Shown: positions 24,572 to 33,544, numbered from the stretch's first letter. The stretch: DNA of 44,188 nt from Nostoc sp. PA-18-2419 (GCF_005869855.1 NZ_SZNH01000007.1:55023-99210), one strand, 5' to 3'. Numbers and translations: made by a program. The notes: generated by a model from the sequence alone, not told the origin.

Positions 24572-26044
24572 ATGTCTTCAAAAAAGACAGATACTTTGTT
24601 GAATTGGTTGATAACTATAACAGTTATATTTGCTGGCTCATTGACTGTAATTTTCTTCGTATTGTCCAGTATTAAAGAATTATCAATTCAGGAGAAAATT
24701 CAGTATAGAAACCAAGCCTTAACAACCACTGCAATAGTTTTTCTAGCATCGGCAGCAATGTTTAATGCTTATTATGCAGCAAAGCGTGCCGAAGCTTTGC
24801 ACAAAAATGCGATCACAGCTGAGAAAAATCTCGAAATTGACATTCAGAATGCGAAACTCAATCAAGATAAATTGATTGCCGAACGCTTTATGGGAGCAAT
24901 TGCCCAGCTAGGACATGAAAAAGTTGAAACTCGCACAGGTGCAATTTATGCATTAGAAAGAGTTGCTCAAGATTTTCCAAAAGAACACTGGACAATCATG
25001 GAAATCCTCACTGCCTTTGTACGAGAAAATACACCAATTCTCCAAGCAAAACAAGAGCAACAGCCAGAATACTCTCCAGCAGTTTACTCAAATAGGCGTA
25101 AAGGTGGGTCACGTTCAACACAGCAGTTGGATCCAAATTTCCATCAAGAAATAGTAAAAATACGCACCGATATTCAAGCAGCGTTAACTGTAATCGCCAG
25201 ACGTAATTTACTTGAAGATCCAAAAGACCAGAAACTTGATTTACGTAATACCGATATCAGGCGAGCAGATTTAGTGGGAGCTAATCTGCAACAAGCTGAC
25301 TTACGGGGAGCAGACCTGAGTGGGGCTGATTTGCGCAGTGCAGATTTATCTGAGGCTGACCTCAACGGCGCAAAACTCGTTCGCTGTATTCTCTATGAAA
25401 CTAAATTGCTCAAAACGATCCTGTATGGAGCCGACCTTTGTTGGGCTAACCTCAACCGCGCCAACCTCTGTGGTGCAAATCTGCGTTCAGCTAATCTTTT
25501 TGGAGCAAGTCTGCGTGCAGCAAATCTGCAAGGAACAAACCTCTATAAAGCAAACTTGCAACAAGCAACCTTGAAAATTGCCAACCTCTCTGGAGCAAAG
25601 CTGTTTTTAGCAAACTTGCAAGGAGCAAAACTTGGTAAAGCTAACTTGCACATGACTGGTTTGATTGGTGCTAACCTCTCTGGGGCTAACTTAAATGGTG
25701 CTAACCTTTCTGGGGCTAATTTGAATGCAGCCAAACTTCAGCAAACAGAAGTTTATTTTGCCAACTTCTCAGAAGCCACCCTAACCGAAGCAGACTTGTA
25801 TCAAGCAAACCTGATCGGAGCCAACCTTCAAAAGGCAACCTTTTATCAAGCTAACCTGACTCAGGCAAATCTCATGGGAGCTAACTTTTCCCAAGCTAAC
25901 CTCAGTGATGTGAAACTCGAAGGAACAATTTTGACAGGAGCAAAAAACTTAGAGTTGCAGCAGATTAAAAAAGCTGTTGGCGATCGCACCACTCGCCTAC
26001 CTGATTCTATGGAACCGCCCACCCATTGGCGACAATCTGTGTAA
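24572..26044 (+). CDS. membrane-anchored pentapeptide-repeat protein
   Basis: This 490-residue protein starts with two membrane segments (about 12-35 and 46-68; LITITVIFAGSLTVIFFVLS and TTAIVFLASAAMFNAYYAA). A helical region with MGAIAQLGHEKVETRTGAIY and ALERVAQDFPKEHWTIMEIL follows, then DIQAALTVIARR, and about 45-50 pentapeptide repeats (about 225-470) such as LSGANLNGANLSGANL. The domain between the membrane part and the repeats matches the upstream paralogue. It is probably a membrane-tethered beta-helix on the cytoplasmic side; the role is unknown. The C-terminal tail (GDRTTRLPDSMEPPTHW) caps the helix and is seen in other cyanobacterial members. Confidence 0.88.
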   Translation: MSSKKTDTLLNWLITITVIFAGSLTVIFFVLSSIKELSIQEKIQYRNQALTTTAIVFLASAAMFNAYYAAKRAEALHKNAITAEKNLEIDIQNAKLNQDKLIAERFMGAIAQLGHEKVETRTGAIYALERVAQDFPKEHWTIMEILTAFVRENTPILQAKQEQQPEYSPAVYSNRRKGGSRSTQQLDPNFHQEIVKIRTDIQAALTVIARRNLLEDPKDQKLDLRNTDIRRADLVGANLQQADLRGADLSGADLRSADLSEADLNGAKLVRCILYETKLLKTILYGADLCWANLNRANLCGANLRSANLFGASLRAANLQGTNLYKANLQQATLKIANLSGAKLFLANLQGAKLGKANLHMTGLIGANLSGANLNGANLSGANLNAAKLQQTEVYFANFSEATLTEADLYQANLIGANLQKATFYQANLTQANLMGANFSQANLSDVKLEGTILTGAKNLELQQIKKAVGDRTTRLPDSMEPPTHWRQSV

Positions 26045-26191
26045 GTTATACGATTTTCGATTGGGAATCCCTTGCGCATCTTTTTTAATTTGAGTCCATC
26101 TCTGGCAATCATTTTTCAAATTGGGATTACCTCAGCATCAAGTTAGTTATCTAAGCGTACATCTACCAGTTTCACTTACTCTTGCATCTTC

Positions 26192-26328
26192 CGCGACAAA
26201 GTTCCAGTTTATTAATCCCTTATTATCGGCGATCGCACTTTATACGTGCTTGTAAATGTTCTCTATGTGTGGGACTTGCACAATTAATTCTATTTATCAC
26301 TGGCTTCATAATGTGGCGGTATCGCAAA
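26192..26328 (+). pseudogene. decayed C-terminus of a PepSY-TM iron-uptake protein
   Basis: The frame containing VGLAQLILFITGFIMWRYRK matches the end of the intact PepSY protein downstream (VGLAPLILFITSLVMWRYRY). DNA similarity starts around the shared GGCGATCGCA and GTTCTCTATGTG segments. Between them the FDPLHYGTFGGLPT part is deleted, and a further 4-bp loss near 26268 shifts the frame. Everything N-terminal is gone. This is a relic of a second copy of the uptake gene lying upstream of the regulator. Confidence 0.7.
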
Positions 26329-26644
26329 ACACCTACGATTAATTTACCCGCAGAAGCCATGTCTACCGCAAGCTGTACCACTTCGTAAAAGGAAGCTACG
26401 CCTAGCGTCTTTGACAGGAGAAGCAGGAAGGCTTGAAGAAAAGGGACATTTTTAATTTGTCAGTTCTGAAATAAGATGGCTTTGTCCGCCGCACGCATCA
26501 CAATAACTAAAAGCCAAATTCAAATTTTGCAACGCCACAATAGCAGTTACAGTCATCCTCTTAATGCATTTGATAATCGCCTCACTACCAGCCAGACACT
26601 GTACTATATGATACTTAGGATAAAATCTCAATAAATCACAAAAA
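26329..26644. other. spacer upstream of the AraC regulator, with degraded repeat
   Basis: About 315 bp separate the PepSY relic from the regulator. Around 26364-26410 it contains GC-richer DNA (AAGCTACGCCTAGCGTC) reminiscent of Nostoc short dispersed repeats. No ORF is supported. The promoter of the regulator should lie in the last 80 bp. I see no convincing Fur box. Confidence 0.4.
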
Positions 26645-27670
26645 ATGACTCTGTTTCTTTCAGCAAGAGAAGCTCATCACCAACAGCAAAATACTACTCC
26701 AACCTCTGAACTTACAAAAACCAACTTGTTTACTGGGTATCAAGTAGTGTTGGACGATCCAAAAAAACAAAGTTGGGGCTATGAACAGACAACGGTTTTC
26801 CCTACAGGTATCTACTTGCTAGTAAAACAGTATGACTTAGCGGAGGATTTAATTGTTGAGACAAAAGGTGATAACCTCCCCCTGATGGAATTTAGTTTTG
26901 CTGTTATCGGAGACAACCAAACGGAAATGATACCTGCAGGACAAAATTTTACAGCAACTTATTTTGATTCGCATCAAGAAATTCTTGGTAGTGGATTTTA
27001 TTGGCAGGCTGGTCAATGCATTCTGGAGGTAGAAATCGGGATCAATCCACAGGAATTCTTTTGCAGAGATGAAGTTAGTGGCTTAGACTTTCTACCCAAA
27101 TCACTCCAGTTGTACCTAGAAACTGACAACATATCCTTTCTCAACTACTTTCGCATCGGGCAAACTACACTCGAAATGCAAATTATTTTGCATCAAATAG
27201 TTAATTGTCCTTTCCAAGGTTTAATTAAAGAAATTTACTTGCAAGCCAAATGTCTAGAATTAATGGCTCTGAAATTGGAACCCGATACATCTGGGGAACG
27301 GGAATTGATCCGATCGCGCATTTTGCGAGGAGATGATATCGACCGAATTTATCACGCTAGAAAAATTTTAATCTCCGATTTTGACAACCCACCTTCATTG
27401 TTAGAATTGGCGCGAAAAGTAGGTTTGAACGATTACAAACTCAAAATCGGGTTCCGTCAGGTTTTTAACACAACAGTATTTGGCTATTTATGGGCATACC
27501 GGATGGAAAAAGCCAGAACACTGATTATGAGTCAGCAAATGACCATAAAACAGGTAGCTAAGGTAGTAGGTTATGACTGTTCTAGTCGTTTCGCTGTGGC
27601 TTTTAAAAAGCGCTTTGGCATCCTACCAAGTCAATACTTAGATAAATTTCTTGTTGCCAAAAACACCTAA
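26645..27670 (+). CDS. AraC-family regulator of iron uptake (PchR-like)
   Basis: This 341-residue transcription factor has an N-terminal sensory part of about 230 residues and a C-terminal AraC domain (about 245-335). The latter has two helix-turn-helix motifs, LLELARKVGLNDYKLKIGFR and TIKQVAKVVGYDCSSRFAVA, ending in FKKRFGILPSQY. The NDYKLKIGFRQVFNTTVFGY pattern is typical of PchR-type regulators, which sense a siderophore and switch on its receptor. It lies 118 bp upstream of the TonB receptor on the same strand, so it is the likely local activator. The ATG start is clear. The ligand cannot be inferred. Confidence 0.88.
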   Translation: MTLFLSAREAHHQQQNTTPTSELTKTNLFTGYQVVLDDPKKQSWGYEQTTVFPTGIYLLVKQYDLAEDLIVETKGDNLPLMEFSFAVIGDNQTEMIPAGQNFTATYFDSHQEILGSGFYWQAGQCILEVEIGINPQEFFCRDEVSGLDFLPKSLQLYLETDNISFLNYFRIGQTTLEMQIILHQIVNCPFQGLIKEIYLQAKCLELMALKLEPDTSGERELIRSRILRGDDIDRIYHARKILISDFDNPPSLLELARKVGLNDYKLKIGFRQVFNTTVFGYLWAYRMEKARTLIMSQQMTIKQVAKVVGYDCSSRFAVAFKKRFGILPSQYLDKFLVAKNT

Positions 27671-27788
27671 AAAAATCCGTTTCGGCATATAGCTTGAGAA
27701 AGTTTTTCACTATAAATTCCCCTATGCTGTTGATAATAAATCCCATATAAAGATTGTTGTTTGGGATACTGTGGTGTGTGTGAGAGAA

Positions 27789-30458
27789 ATGAGCAAGCAA
27801 ACATTCAAAATCTTCAGTTGCAGACTGGAGTGGTTGATACTTTTTACGGTTTTGGTGGTTCAGCCAGCCAAAGCCCAAGATATTCCTAAATTTGATTTAT
27901 TCGTTAATCGGCTTCGCCCAGCGAAAACAATACAAGAAGCGAAGCCACCTCAAGCAACTAGGAAGATTCGACAATTAAGCCAAATAGAACCTGTTATTAC
28001 CAGCGCCCAAATGTTACTGGTACAGTCCCCAACACCAAACAACCTCCCTAATCAAGGGAGTGAAGTTGTGCTGGTAACGGGAGTAAAGGCAAATCCTACC
28101 AATCAAGGCGTGGAAATAATTTTACAGACGACTAAGGGGCAACAGCTGCAAGTTATAAATCGCAGTATTGGTAATAGCTTTATCGCTGATGTTCCTAATG
28201 CTCAACTGCGTTTACTGTCGGGTGAAGCCTTTACATTCCGCTCCACTAAACCAATTGCAGGTATTACTGAAATAACAGTTAGTAATTTTGATGCCAGTAC
28301 TATTCGAGTGACAGTTATTGGTGAAGCAAGTGTACCAGCAGTTGAGTTGTCTGACAGTCCAGACGAGGGTCTAATCTTCTCTGTGGCTAGTGCTGCATCT
28401 ACGCAAAACCGCACCCCGCCAGCGCCAGGGTCACAACAAACCCAGCCAGAGCAACCAACAGCCCAGGACGATCAGCCGATCGAATTGGTAGTCACAGGTG
28501 AACAGGATACAAGATATAATGCGCCAGATGCGTCAACTGCTACCAAAACTGATACACCACTGCGGGACATTCCCGGTTCAATTCAGGTAATTCCTCAAGA
28601 AGTGATCCGTGATCAGGGTGCAATCAGCGTCAGAGAAGCAGTGCGTAATGTCAGCGGTGTTACCTATAGCAGTTCATTTGGTAACCGTGGAGAGAGTTTT
28701 ACTGTTCGGGGCTTTGGTGCCGAGCCGTTCTTGAATGGATTTCGCGGTGAAGGCTTTTCGCGTACCCAAGAGGAGAGTGCAAACATTGATCGAATTGAAA
28801 TATTGAAGGGACCTGCATCCATTCTGTATGGACGGGTAGATCCATCGGGAATCATCAATCGCGTTACCAAGAAACCGCTATTCGATCCTTTCTACGAATT
28901 GAATTTTACAGCCGGAAGTTATAGTTTTTACCGTCCAACCTTAGACTTTGCTGGTCCACTCAACGATGAGAAAACATTAGCATATCGTTTGAACATTGCC
29001 TACGAGGATGCAGGAAGTTTTCGCGATCGCGTGCAAACTGAACGATTCTTCTTTGCACCATCTTTTACCTATCAGTTAGGCAAAAATACGAGCTTAAATC
29101 TAGATGTATCATATCTGAGAGACGCACGACCGATTGATCGGGGACTGGTGGTACTGAGTGACAATAAAGTTCCTAATATTCCAATCGGTCGCTATCTGGG
29201 CGACCCAACTAGGCAGGAAAAATTCACCCAAACTCTAGCAGCCCTCTATCTCGACCATCGTTTTAATCCTAATCTCTCGCTCCGGTCTTTATTTCGTTAT
29301 ACCGCAAGTACTGAAAGTGGTCCCGGTGCTACTCTACAAATCTTCGGTGATACAGAAGACGATCGCACCTTTGAACTGGGCAATTCTATTGGCGATCAAT
29401 ATTATGAAACTTACTCCTGGCAAAATGACCTAACTGCCAAAGTCAAAACCGGAGCAATTCAACATACGGTATTGTTGGGCTTAGAACTCACACGACAGCA
29501 GAGCTTTTTCTCTGCTAGAGATCGTTCGGCTGGATTCATTGATGTTTTTAACCCCAACTATAACTTTACTTTTGGTGAGTTTGATCCCTTGAGAACTGGT
29601 AATGATGTCACCGAGACTTTTGGTATCTATCTGCAAGATCAAATTACTTTGCTGGATAACCTTAAACTGCTGGTAGGTGGAAGATTTGATACCTATCACT
29701 ATGAATCCACTACCAACGATGTTGCAAATGCACCCGACAACGCAGATGCATTTACCCCACGTGTAGGTATTGTTTATCAACCGATTCAACAAGTGTCACT
29801 TTACACCAGCTATAGCCAGTCTTTTACCCCTAATAGCGGTAGAAGTATCAGCAATCAACCGTTTGATCCCCAACGTGGTACAGGCTATGAAGTTGGAGTC
29901 AAAACAGAGTTGCTTAATGGTCGGTTATCTTCAACGCTGGCTTACTATGATACGAAGCTGAAAAATGTCCTCACTGACGATTTAGATAATCCTGGCTATT
30001 CACTTCAAGTCGGTGAACAGCGCAGCCGAGGTATTGAGTTTGATATTGCAGGTGAAATTCTTCCAGGTTGGAAGGTGATCGCATCCTATGCTAATACCAA
30101 TGCAGAAATTACCAAAGACAACACATTCGCGATCGGCAATCGACTCAATAATGTGCCGCGCAATGGTGGCAGTTTATGGACAACTTACACCCTGCAAACA
30201 GGTAGTTTGAAAGGATTAGGCGTTGGATTTGGGGCATTTTTTGTCGGTGAGCGAGCAGGAGATTTAGAAAATTCCTTTGTGCTTCCCAGTTATACTCGCT
30301 TGGATGCAGCACTGTATTACCAAAAAGATAATTTGCGAATTGGGCTCAATTTCAAGAACCTCTCTGACATTAGGTATTTTGAAGGGTCGCAAGGTCGAGT
30401 TCAGGTTATTCCAGGCGCGCCCTTTATCGTGCAAGGTACGATTTCATATTCATTTTGA
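27789..30458 (+). CDS. TonB-dependent siderophore receptor with N-terminal AMIN domain
   Basis: This 889-residue outer-membrane receptor imports ferric siderophores using TonB energy. A signal peptide covers about residues 1-29 (LILFTVLVVQPAKA then Q). An AMIN domain follows at about 92-200 (VKANPTNQGVEIILQTTKG), then a Pro/Gln-rich linker and a TonB box near IELVVTGEQ. The plug domain lies at about 252-363 (PLRDIPGSIQVIPQEVIRDQ, RVDPSGIINRVTKKP), and the 22-strand-type barrel ends with QGTISYSF and a terminal Phe. AMIN domains bind peptidoglycan or envelope components and precede the receptor in many cyanobacteria. The ATG at 27789 is preferred to GTG codons at 27771. It overlaps the PepSY frame only if a TTG start is used there. 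Confidence 0.92.
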   Translation: MSKQTFKIFSCRLEWLILFTVLVVQPAKAQDIPKFDLFVNRLRPAKTIQEAKPPQATRKIRQLSQIEPVITSAQMLLVQSPTPNNLPNQGSEVVLVTGVKANPTNQGVEIILQTTKGQQLQVINRSIGNSFIADVPNAQLRLLSGEAFTFRSTKPIAGITEITVSNFDASTIRVTVIGEASVPAVELSDSPDEGLIFSVASAASTQNRTPPAPGSQQTQPEQPTAQDDQPIELVVTGEQDTRYNAPDASTATKTDTPLRDIPGSIQVIPQEVIRDQGAISVREAVRNVSGVTYSSSFGNRGESFTVRGFGAEPFLNGFRGEGFSRTQEESANIDRIEILKGPASILYGRVDPSGIINRVTKKPLFDPFYELNFTAGSYSFYRPTLDFAGPLNDEKTLAYRLNIAYEDAGSFRDRVQTERFFFAPSFTYQLGKNTSLNLDVSYLRDARPIDRGLVVLSDNKVPNIPIGRYLGDPTRQEKFTQTLAALYLDHRFNPNLSLRSLFRYTASTESGPGATLQIFGDTEDDRTFELGNSIGDQYYETYSWQNDLTAKVKTGAIQHTVLLGLELTRQQSFFSARDRSAGFIDVFNPNYNFTFGEFDPLRTGNDVTETFGIYLQDQITLLDNLKLLVGGRFDTYHYESTTNDVANAPDNADAFTPRVGIVYQPIQQVSLYTSYSQSFTPNSGRSISNQPFDPQRGTGYEVGVKTELLNGRLSSTLAYYDTKLKNVLTDDLDNPGYSLQVGEQRSRGIEFDIAGEILPGWKVIASYANTNAEITKDNTFAIGNRLNNVPRNGGSLWTTYTLQTGSLKGLGVGFGAFFVGERAGDLENSFVLPSYTRLDAALYYQKDNLRIGLNFKNLSDIRYFEGSQGRVQVIPGAPFIVQGTISYSF

Positions 30459-30481
30459 TTGGTACAGCAGGAGTATCCACT

Positions 30482-31576
30482 ATGACATCTAAAACAGTAC
30501 GTAAAGTGATCTTTGGTTTACACCGCTACATCGGGTTAGCTGTCGGACTGATTGCGATTATTATTGGTTTAACTGGTAGCTTGCTGGTCTTCCAATCCGA
30601 AATTAGTGATTTTCAACGGCATAACCAGATTGGGACAATTACACCTAAAGGAGAAATGCTGCCGATCGAGATGGTTCTAAATACAGTCAAAAAGAGCTAT
30701 GCCAGCCAACCCGATGCCAAGCTCAACCGAATTTATGTGCCGACAAAACCAGATGAACCATTTGATGTCATCTATGTAATCAAGGAAAATGATTGGATTG
30801 ACAATTACGTTCATCCTTATACAGGAGCAATTCTCAGTAATAGCCTTAATCCCAACTCTATAGACCGCTTTTATAAGGTTATTTATGAACTCCACTACAG
30901 TCTGCTAGTAGGCGATATTGGATACAAAATTGTTGGCACTGTTGGTTTACTGGTGTGCATTTTAACGATTACAGGAATATTTCTTTGGCCTGGTTGGCGT
31001 AAACTTATTGCAGGCTTCAAAATCAAGCTTGATGCTCATCCCAAGCGAGTGAACTTTGATATTCACAAAGTTGCTGGTGTAATTGCAGGTGTGTTTCTTT
31101 TGTTCACATTTTTCACAGGTTTTTGCTGGAATTTTAATGAATTTAGTGAGCCTCTGATTCGGGCAATCACCTTTAGTTTCAAGCAGGAAGCTGTTTCTCA
31201 ACTTATCCCTGGTAAGTCTCCTCTGAAGCTTACTGAGCAACTAAAAACCGCTCAAGCTCAATTACCCAGTGCAGAACTCAGAAGCGTTTATTTTGCTCAA
31301 AAACCAGACAGGGCTTTAATGATTCGCTACAAGTTTCCTCAAGAAATAGAAGACGGTGGAAACAGCTATGTCTATCTCGACCAGTATAGCGGCAAGGTTT
31401 TGCGGGTGGATAATGCTTTAAAACCGTTATTGGGCGATCGCATCCTCAACTCTTTTGACCCACTCCACTACGGTACTTTTGGTGGCTTACCCACCCGCAT
31501 TCTCTATGTGTTTGTAGGACTTGCGCCGTTAATCTTATTTATTACTAGTTTGGTAATGTGGCGGTATCGCTATTAA
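30482..31576 (+). CDS. PepSY-associated TM protein (siderophore/iron uptake)
   Basis: This 364-residue inner-membrane protein has about four membrane helices and periplasmic PepSY-type regions. Helix 1 is in LHRYIGLAVGLIAIIIGLTG, a middle one is in GTVGLLVCILTITGIFLWPG, a third is in FDIHKVAGVIAGVFLLFTFF, and the last is in VFVGLAPLILFITSLVMWRY. The family commonly sits beside TonB receptors, and some members reduce or release iron from siderophores in the periplasm. AGGAG at 30469-30473 sets the ATG at 30482, 23 bp after the receptor stop, so the two form an operon. A truncated relic of a paralogue lies at 26192. An IS-derived element starts 2 bp after the stop. Confidence 0.88.
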   Translation: MTSKTVRKVIFGLHRYIGLAVGLIAIIIGLTGSLLVFQSEISDFQRHNQIGTITPKGEMLPIEMVLNTVKKSYASQPDAKLNRIYVPTKPDEPFDVIYVIKENDWIDNYVHPYTGAILSNSLNPNSIDRFYKVIYELHYSLLVGDIGYKIVGTVGLLVCILTITGIFLWPGWRKLIAGFKIKLDAHPKRVNFDIHKVAGVIAGVFLLFTFFTGFCWNFNEFSEPLIRAITFSFKQEAVSQLIPGKSPLKLTEQLKTAQAQLPSAELRSVYFAQKPDRALMIRYKFPQEIEDGGNSYVYLDQYSGKVLRVDNALKPLLGDRILNSFDPLHYGTFGGLPTRILYVFVGLAPLILFITSLVMWRYRY

Positions 31577-31578
31577 GC

Positions 31579-31892
31579 GGCGTTGCATAATAGAGGGATG
31601 AATTGAGGTGATCTACTGTGCAATGTCCATACTGCGGCTCTACGGAAATCAGAAAGAATGGGAAACGTAAAGGTAAACAAAATCACATTTGTACTCATTG
31701 TTATCGCCAATTGACACGGGTGGAAAATGAAAATACTCGGTTACGTCATTATCTTGCACGCTTTCACTGTAAAACTTTACGCTATTCCAAATCAGAAGAA
31801 ATGCTAAGATACTTAATTAAATTATTACTTTATCTCTTAAAGTATGAAACTGTACCCACATAAATTAATTCATCCTTTGATTCAGCAACGCC
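31579..31892 (+). mobile_element. internally deleted IS1-type element
   Basis: The ends are imperfect terminal inverted repeats: GGCGTTGC at 31579-31586 followed by a sequence ending GGATGAATT, mirrored by AATTCATCC and GCAACGCC at 31885-31892. Inside is a transposase reading frame that joins the N-terminal zinc ribbon to the extreme C-terminus. The element is only about 314 bp, against about 0.8 kb for an intact IS1 relative. It could only move with help from a full-length copy elsewhere. No clear target duplication was seen. Confidence 0.75.
31618..31863 (+). pseudogene. IS1-family transposase, N- and C-terminal fusion fragment
   Basis: The 81-codon frame starts with GTG and encodes the InsA-type zinc ribbon (CPYCGSTEIRKNGKRKGKQN, then HICTHC). 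It continues directly into the end of the InsB part (NTRLRHYLARFHCKTLRYSK, SEEMLRYLIKLLLYLL). The DDE catalytic core between them is missing, so the product cannot transpose. It might still bind the element ends and act as a repressor, but that is speculation. Confidence 0.75.
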
Positions 31893-31904
31893 CTGATTTA
31901 ATAG

Positions 31905-31922
31905 CTTGCTTAGATAAGCAAG
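31905..31922. repeat. 18-bp palindrome downstream of the IS remnant
   Basis: CTTGCTTA and TAAGCAAG are exact complements separated by GA. The palindrome lies between the IS-derived element and the 3' end of the amidohydrolase gene. It could contribute to termination of that gene, about 130 bp away, though the loop is too small for a classical hairpin. Confidence 0.4.
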
Positions 31923-32052
31923 AAAGTAATTAATTTCAAGTGTCTATCAACTGTATAAATCAACACTCAGTTTTAAATATTATAAACATAGCGGTAATAA
32001 TGACTGTCAAGTTGCAAGACACTGTAATTCAAAACATCTAATTTCTACTCAC

Positions 32053-33327
32053 TCAACTAAAAAACTTCTCTACGCATCTGACAAACATCTCCACACCCAT
32101 TCCCAACGCCGTCTCATCAAAATCAAACCGGGGATGATGATGCGGATAAGCCAAATCTTTTTCTGCATTCGCAGAACCCAAAAAGAAATAGCAACCAGGT
32201 ACCTCTTCCAAGAAAAATGACATATCTTCAGCCGCCATAGTTTGGCATTCTGGCACAATTCCCACAGGAGTTTGTACCACTTCTTCTGCTACAGACTTTA
32301 CCAATTCTGCCATCTTCACATCATTAATTACTGGTGGATAAAGTGACCAATAATCTAAGTCATAATTTGCACCTTGACTCTGACAAATTCCGGCGATAAT
32401 CTGCTCAACCCGCTGATGGAAAAAGCCTTTAAAACTCGGATTAAAATACCTAATAGTGGCACTCATTGTTGCTGTGTCAGCAATTACATTCCGCTTGGTT
32501 CCAGCATGAAGTTCACCTACTGTTACCACAGCCGAATCAATAGGATTTACATTCCGAGCGACAATAGTTTGCAAAGCATTGACAATTTGAGCAGCAACGA
32601 CAACGGAATCCACAGTTTGATGAGGTAGTGCGCCGTGTCCACCTTTACCCAAAATTGTACAGTTAAAGCACTCCACAGCGGCCATCAAGGCACCACTACG
32701 AACTCCTACAGTTCCCAAAGGCAAATTATTCCACAAATGCAAACCGATAATTGCATCAACATCAGGATTTTTCAGCACCCCAGCTTCAATCATCGGCTTT
32801 GCGCCTCCTGGCGATTCTTCCGCTGGCTGGAAGATAATTTTCACCGTACCTGAAAAGTCTTGACGATGCTGTTGCAGATAGTAAGCTGTACCTAAAGCGA
32901 TCGCAGTATGTCCATCATGTCCACAAGCGTGCATTACTCCATCATGCTGTGATTTGTAAGGTACTTTGTTAAGCTCTTGAATTGGCAAAGCATCCATATC
33001 GGCTCGAATTGCCAAAACCTTCTGTGTGCTGAGTGGAGAGACACGATTAATCGCGTCTGTACAAAGTTGATTAATCGTTTCTGTTGCGAGTTTGTTACCC
33101 TTGATAGTGGCGACAATACCAGTTTGGGCAATACCAGTTTGATGCTCAATTCCCCATTCTTGCAATTTTTGTGAGACAAACTCAGCAGTCAGTTTTTCCT
33201 GAAAACCCAACTCTGGTTGTTGATGTAATCGCCTGCGCCACTCTATCAATTGCGGTTGCAATGAGCGAATTGAAAGTCGAATTCGAGATAGGTCAACAGA
33301 AGAGGGGTTTGGAAAAGTGGAAACCAT
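32053..33327 (-). CDS. M20-family amidohydrolase (N-acyl amino acid / IAA-conjugate type)
   Basis: This metallo-amidohydrolase has 424 residues. Members remove acyl groups from amino acids or hydrolyse indoleacetyl or hippurate-type conjugates. Metal-binding motifs are visible: RADMDALP at 109-115, MHACGHDGHTA at 132-142, and FQPAEESPGGAKPM, plus a dimerisation lid domain. The ATG at 33327 is preferred to a TTG at 33333. Between GNK (about 78-80) and VLAIRAD the protein has about 20 residues (roughly 81-102) that relatives normally lack. They are encoded by a dispersed repeat that keeps the frame. The insertion lies in a surface loop before a core strand, so the enzyme may remain active. Substrate unknown. 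Confidence 0.87.
   Translation of the reverse strand: MVSTFPNPSSVDLSRIRLSIRSLQPQLIEWRRRLHQQPELGFQEKLTAEFVSQKLQEWGIEHQTGIAQTGIVATIKGNKLATETINQLCTDAINRVSPLSTQKVLAIRADMDALPIQELNKVPYKSQHDGVMHACGHDGHTAIALGTAYYLQQHRQDFSGTVKIIFQPAEESPGGAKPMIEAGVLKNPDVDAIIGLHLWNNLPLGTVGVRSGALMAAVECFNCTILGKGGHGALPHQTVDSVVVAAQIVNALQTIVARNVNPIDSAVVTVGELHAGTKRNVIADTATMSATIRYFNPSFKGFFHQRVEQIIAGICQSQGANYDLDYWSLYPPVINDVKMAELVKSVAEEVVQTPVGIVPECQTMAAEDMSFFLEEVPGCYFFLGSANAEKDLAYPHHHPRFDFDETALGMGVEMFVRCVEKFFS
33031..33085. repeat. dispersed repeat inserted in the M20 gene
   Basis: GAGACACGATTAATCGCGTC and, 10-bp inverted, ACGATTAATC (33043-33052) with GATTAATCGT (33069-33078). The GAGACxCGATTAATCGxGTCT core is the palindromic short repeat widely scattered in Nostocales. 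It adds roughly 60 bp and keeps the frame open. Exact boundaries are uncertain. Confidence 0.65.
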
Positions 33328-33430
33328 TATCAAGACAAGGTAGTTTACAACAGAGCTAACTCGGGTTATTTTCTTACTTTAACGTGAGTTTGACGAGTCT
33401 CATAGCCTTTACGCATCAAAGCACAAATTC

Positions 33431-33544
33431 AGTAGGTCGGCGTAAATAATGATTCTTGGGATAAGACAGGGAGCAGGGGAGAGAAAGAGTTTGAGCCTTA
33501 TTTACTTTTATTTATACAGTTTGGTTTTATTGCGCCGACTTACT
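33431..33544. repeat. MITE-like element with 18-19 bp terminal inverted repeats
   Basis: AGTAGGTCGGCGTAAATAA at 33431-33449 and TTATTGCGCCGACTTACT at 33527-33544 are imperfect complements (15 or so matching positions). The enclosed 77 bp include a purine-rich tract with GGGAGCAGGGGAGAGAAAG. Size and ends suggest a non-autonomous mini-transposon. No coding capacity. Confidence 0.6.
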
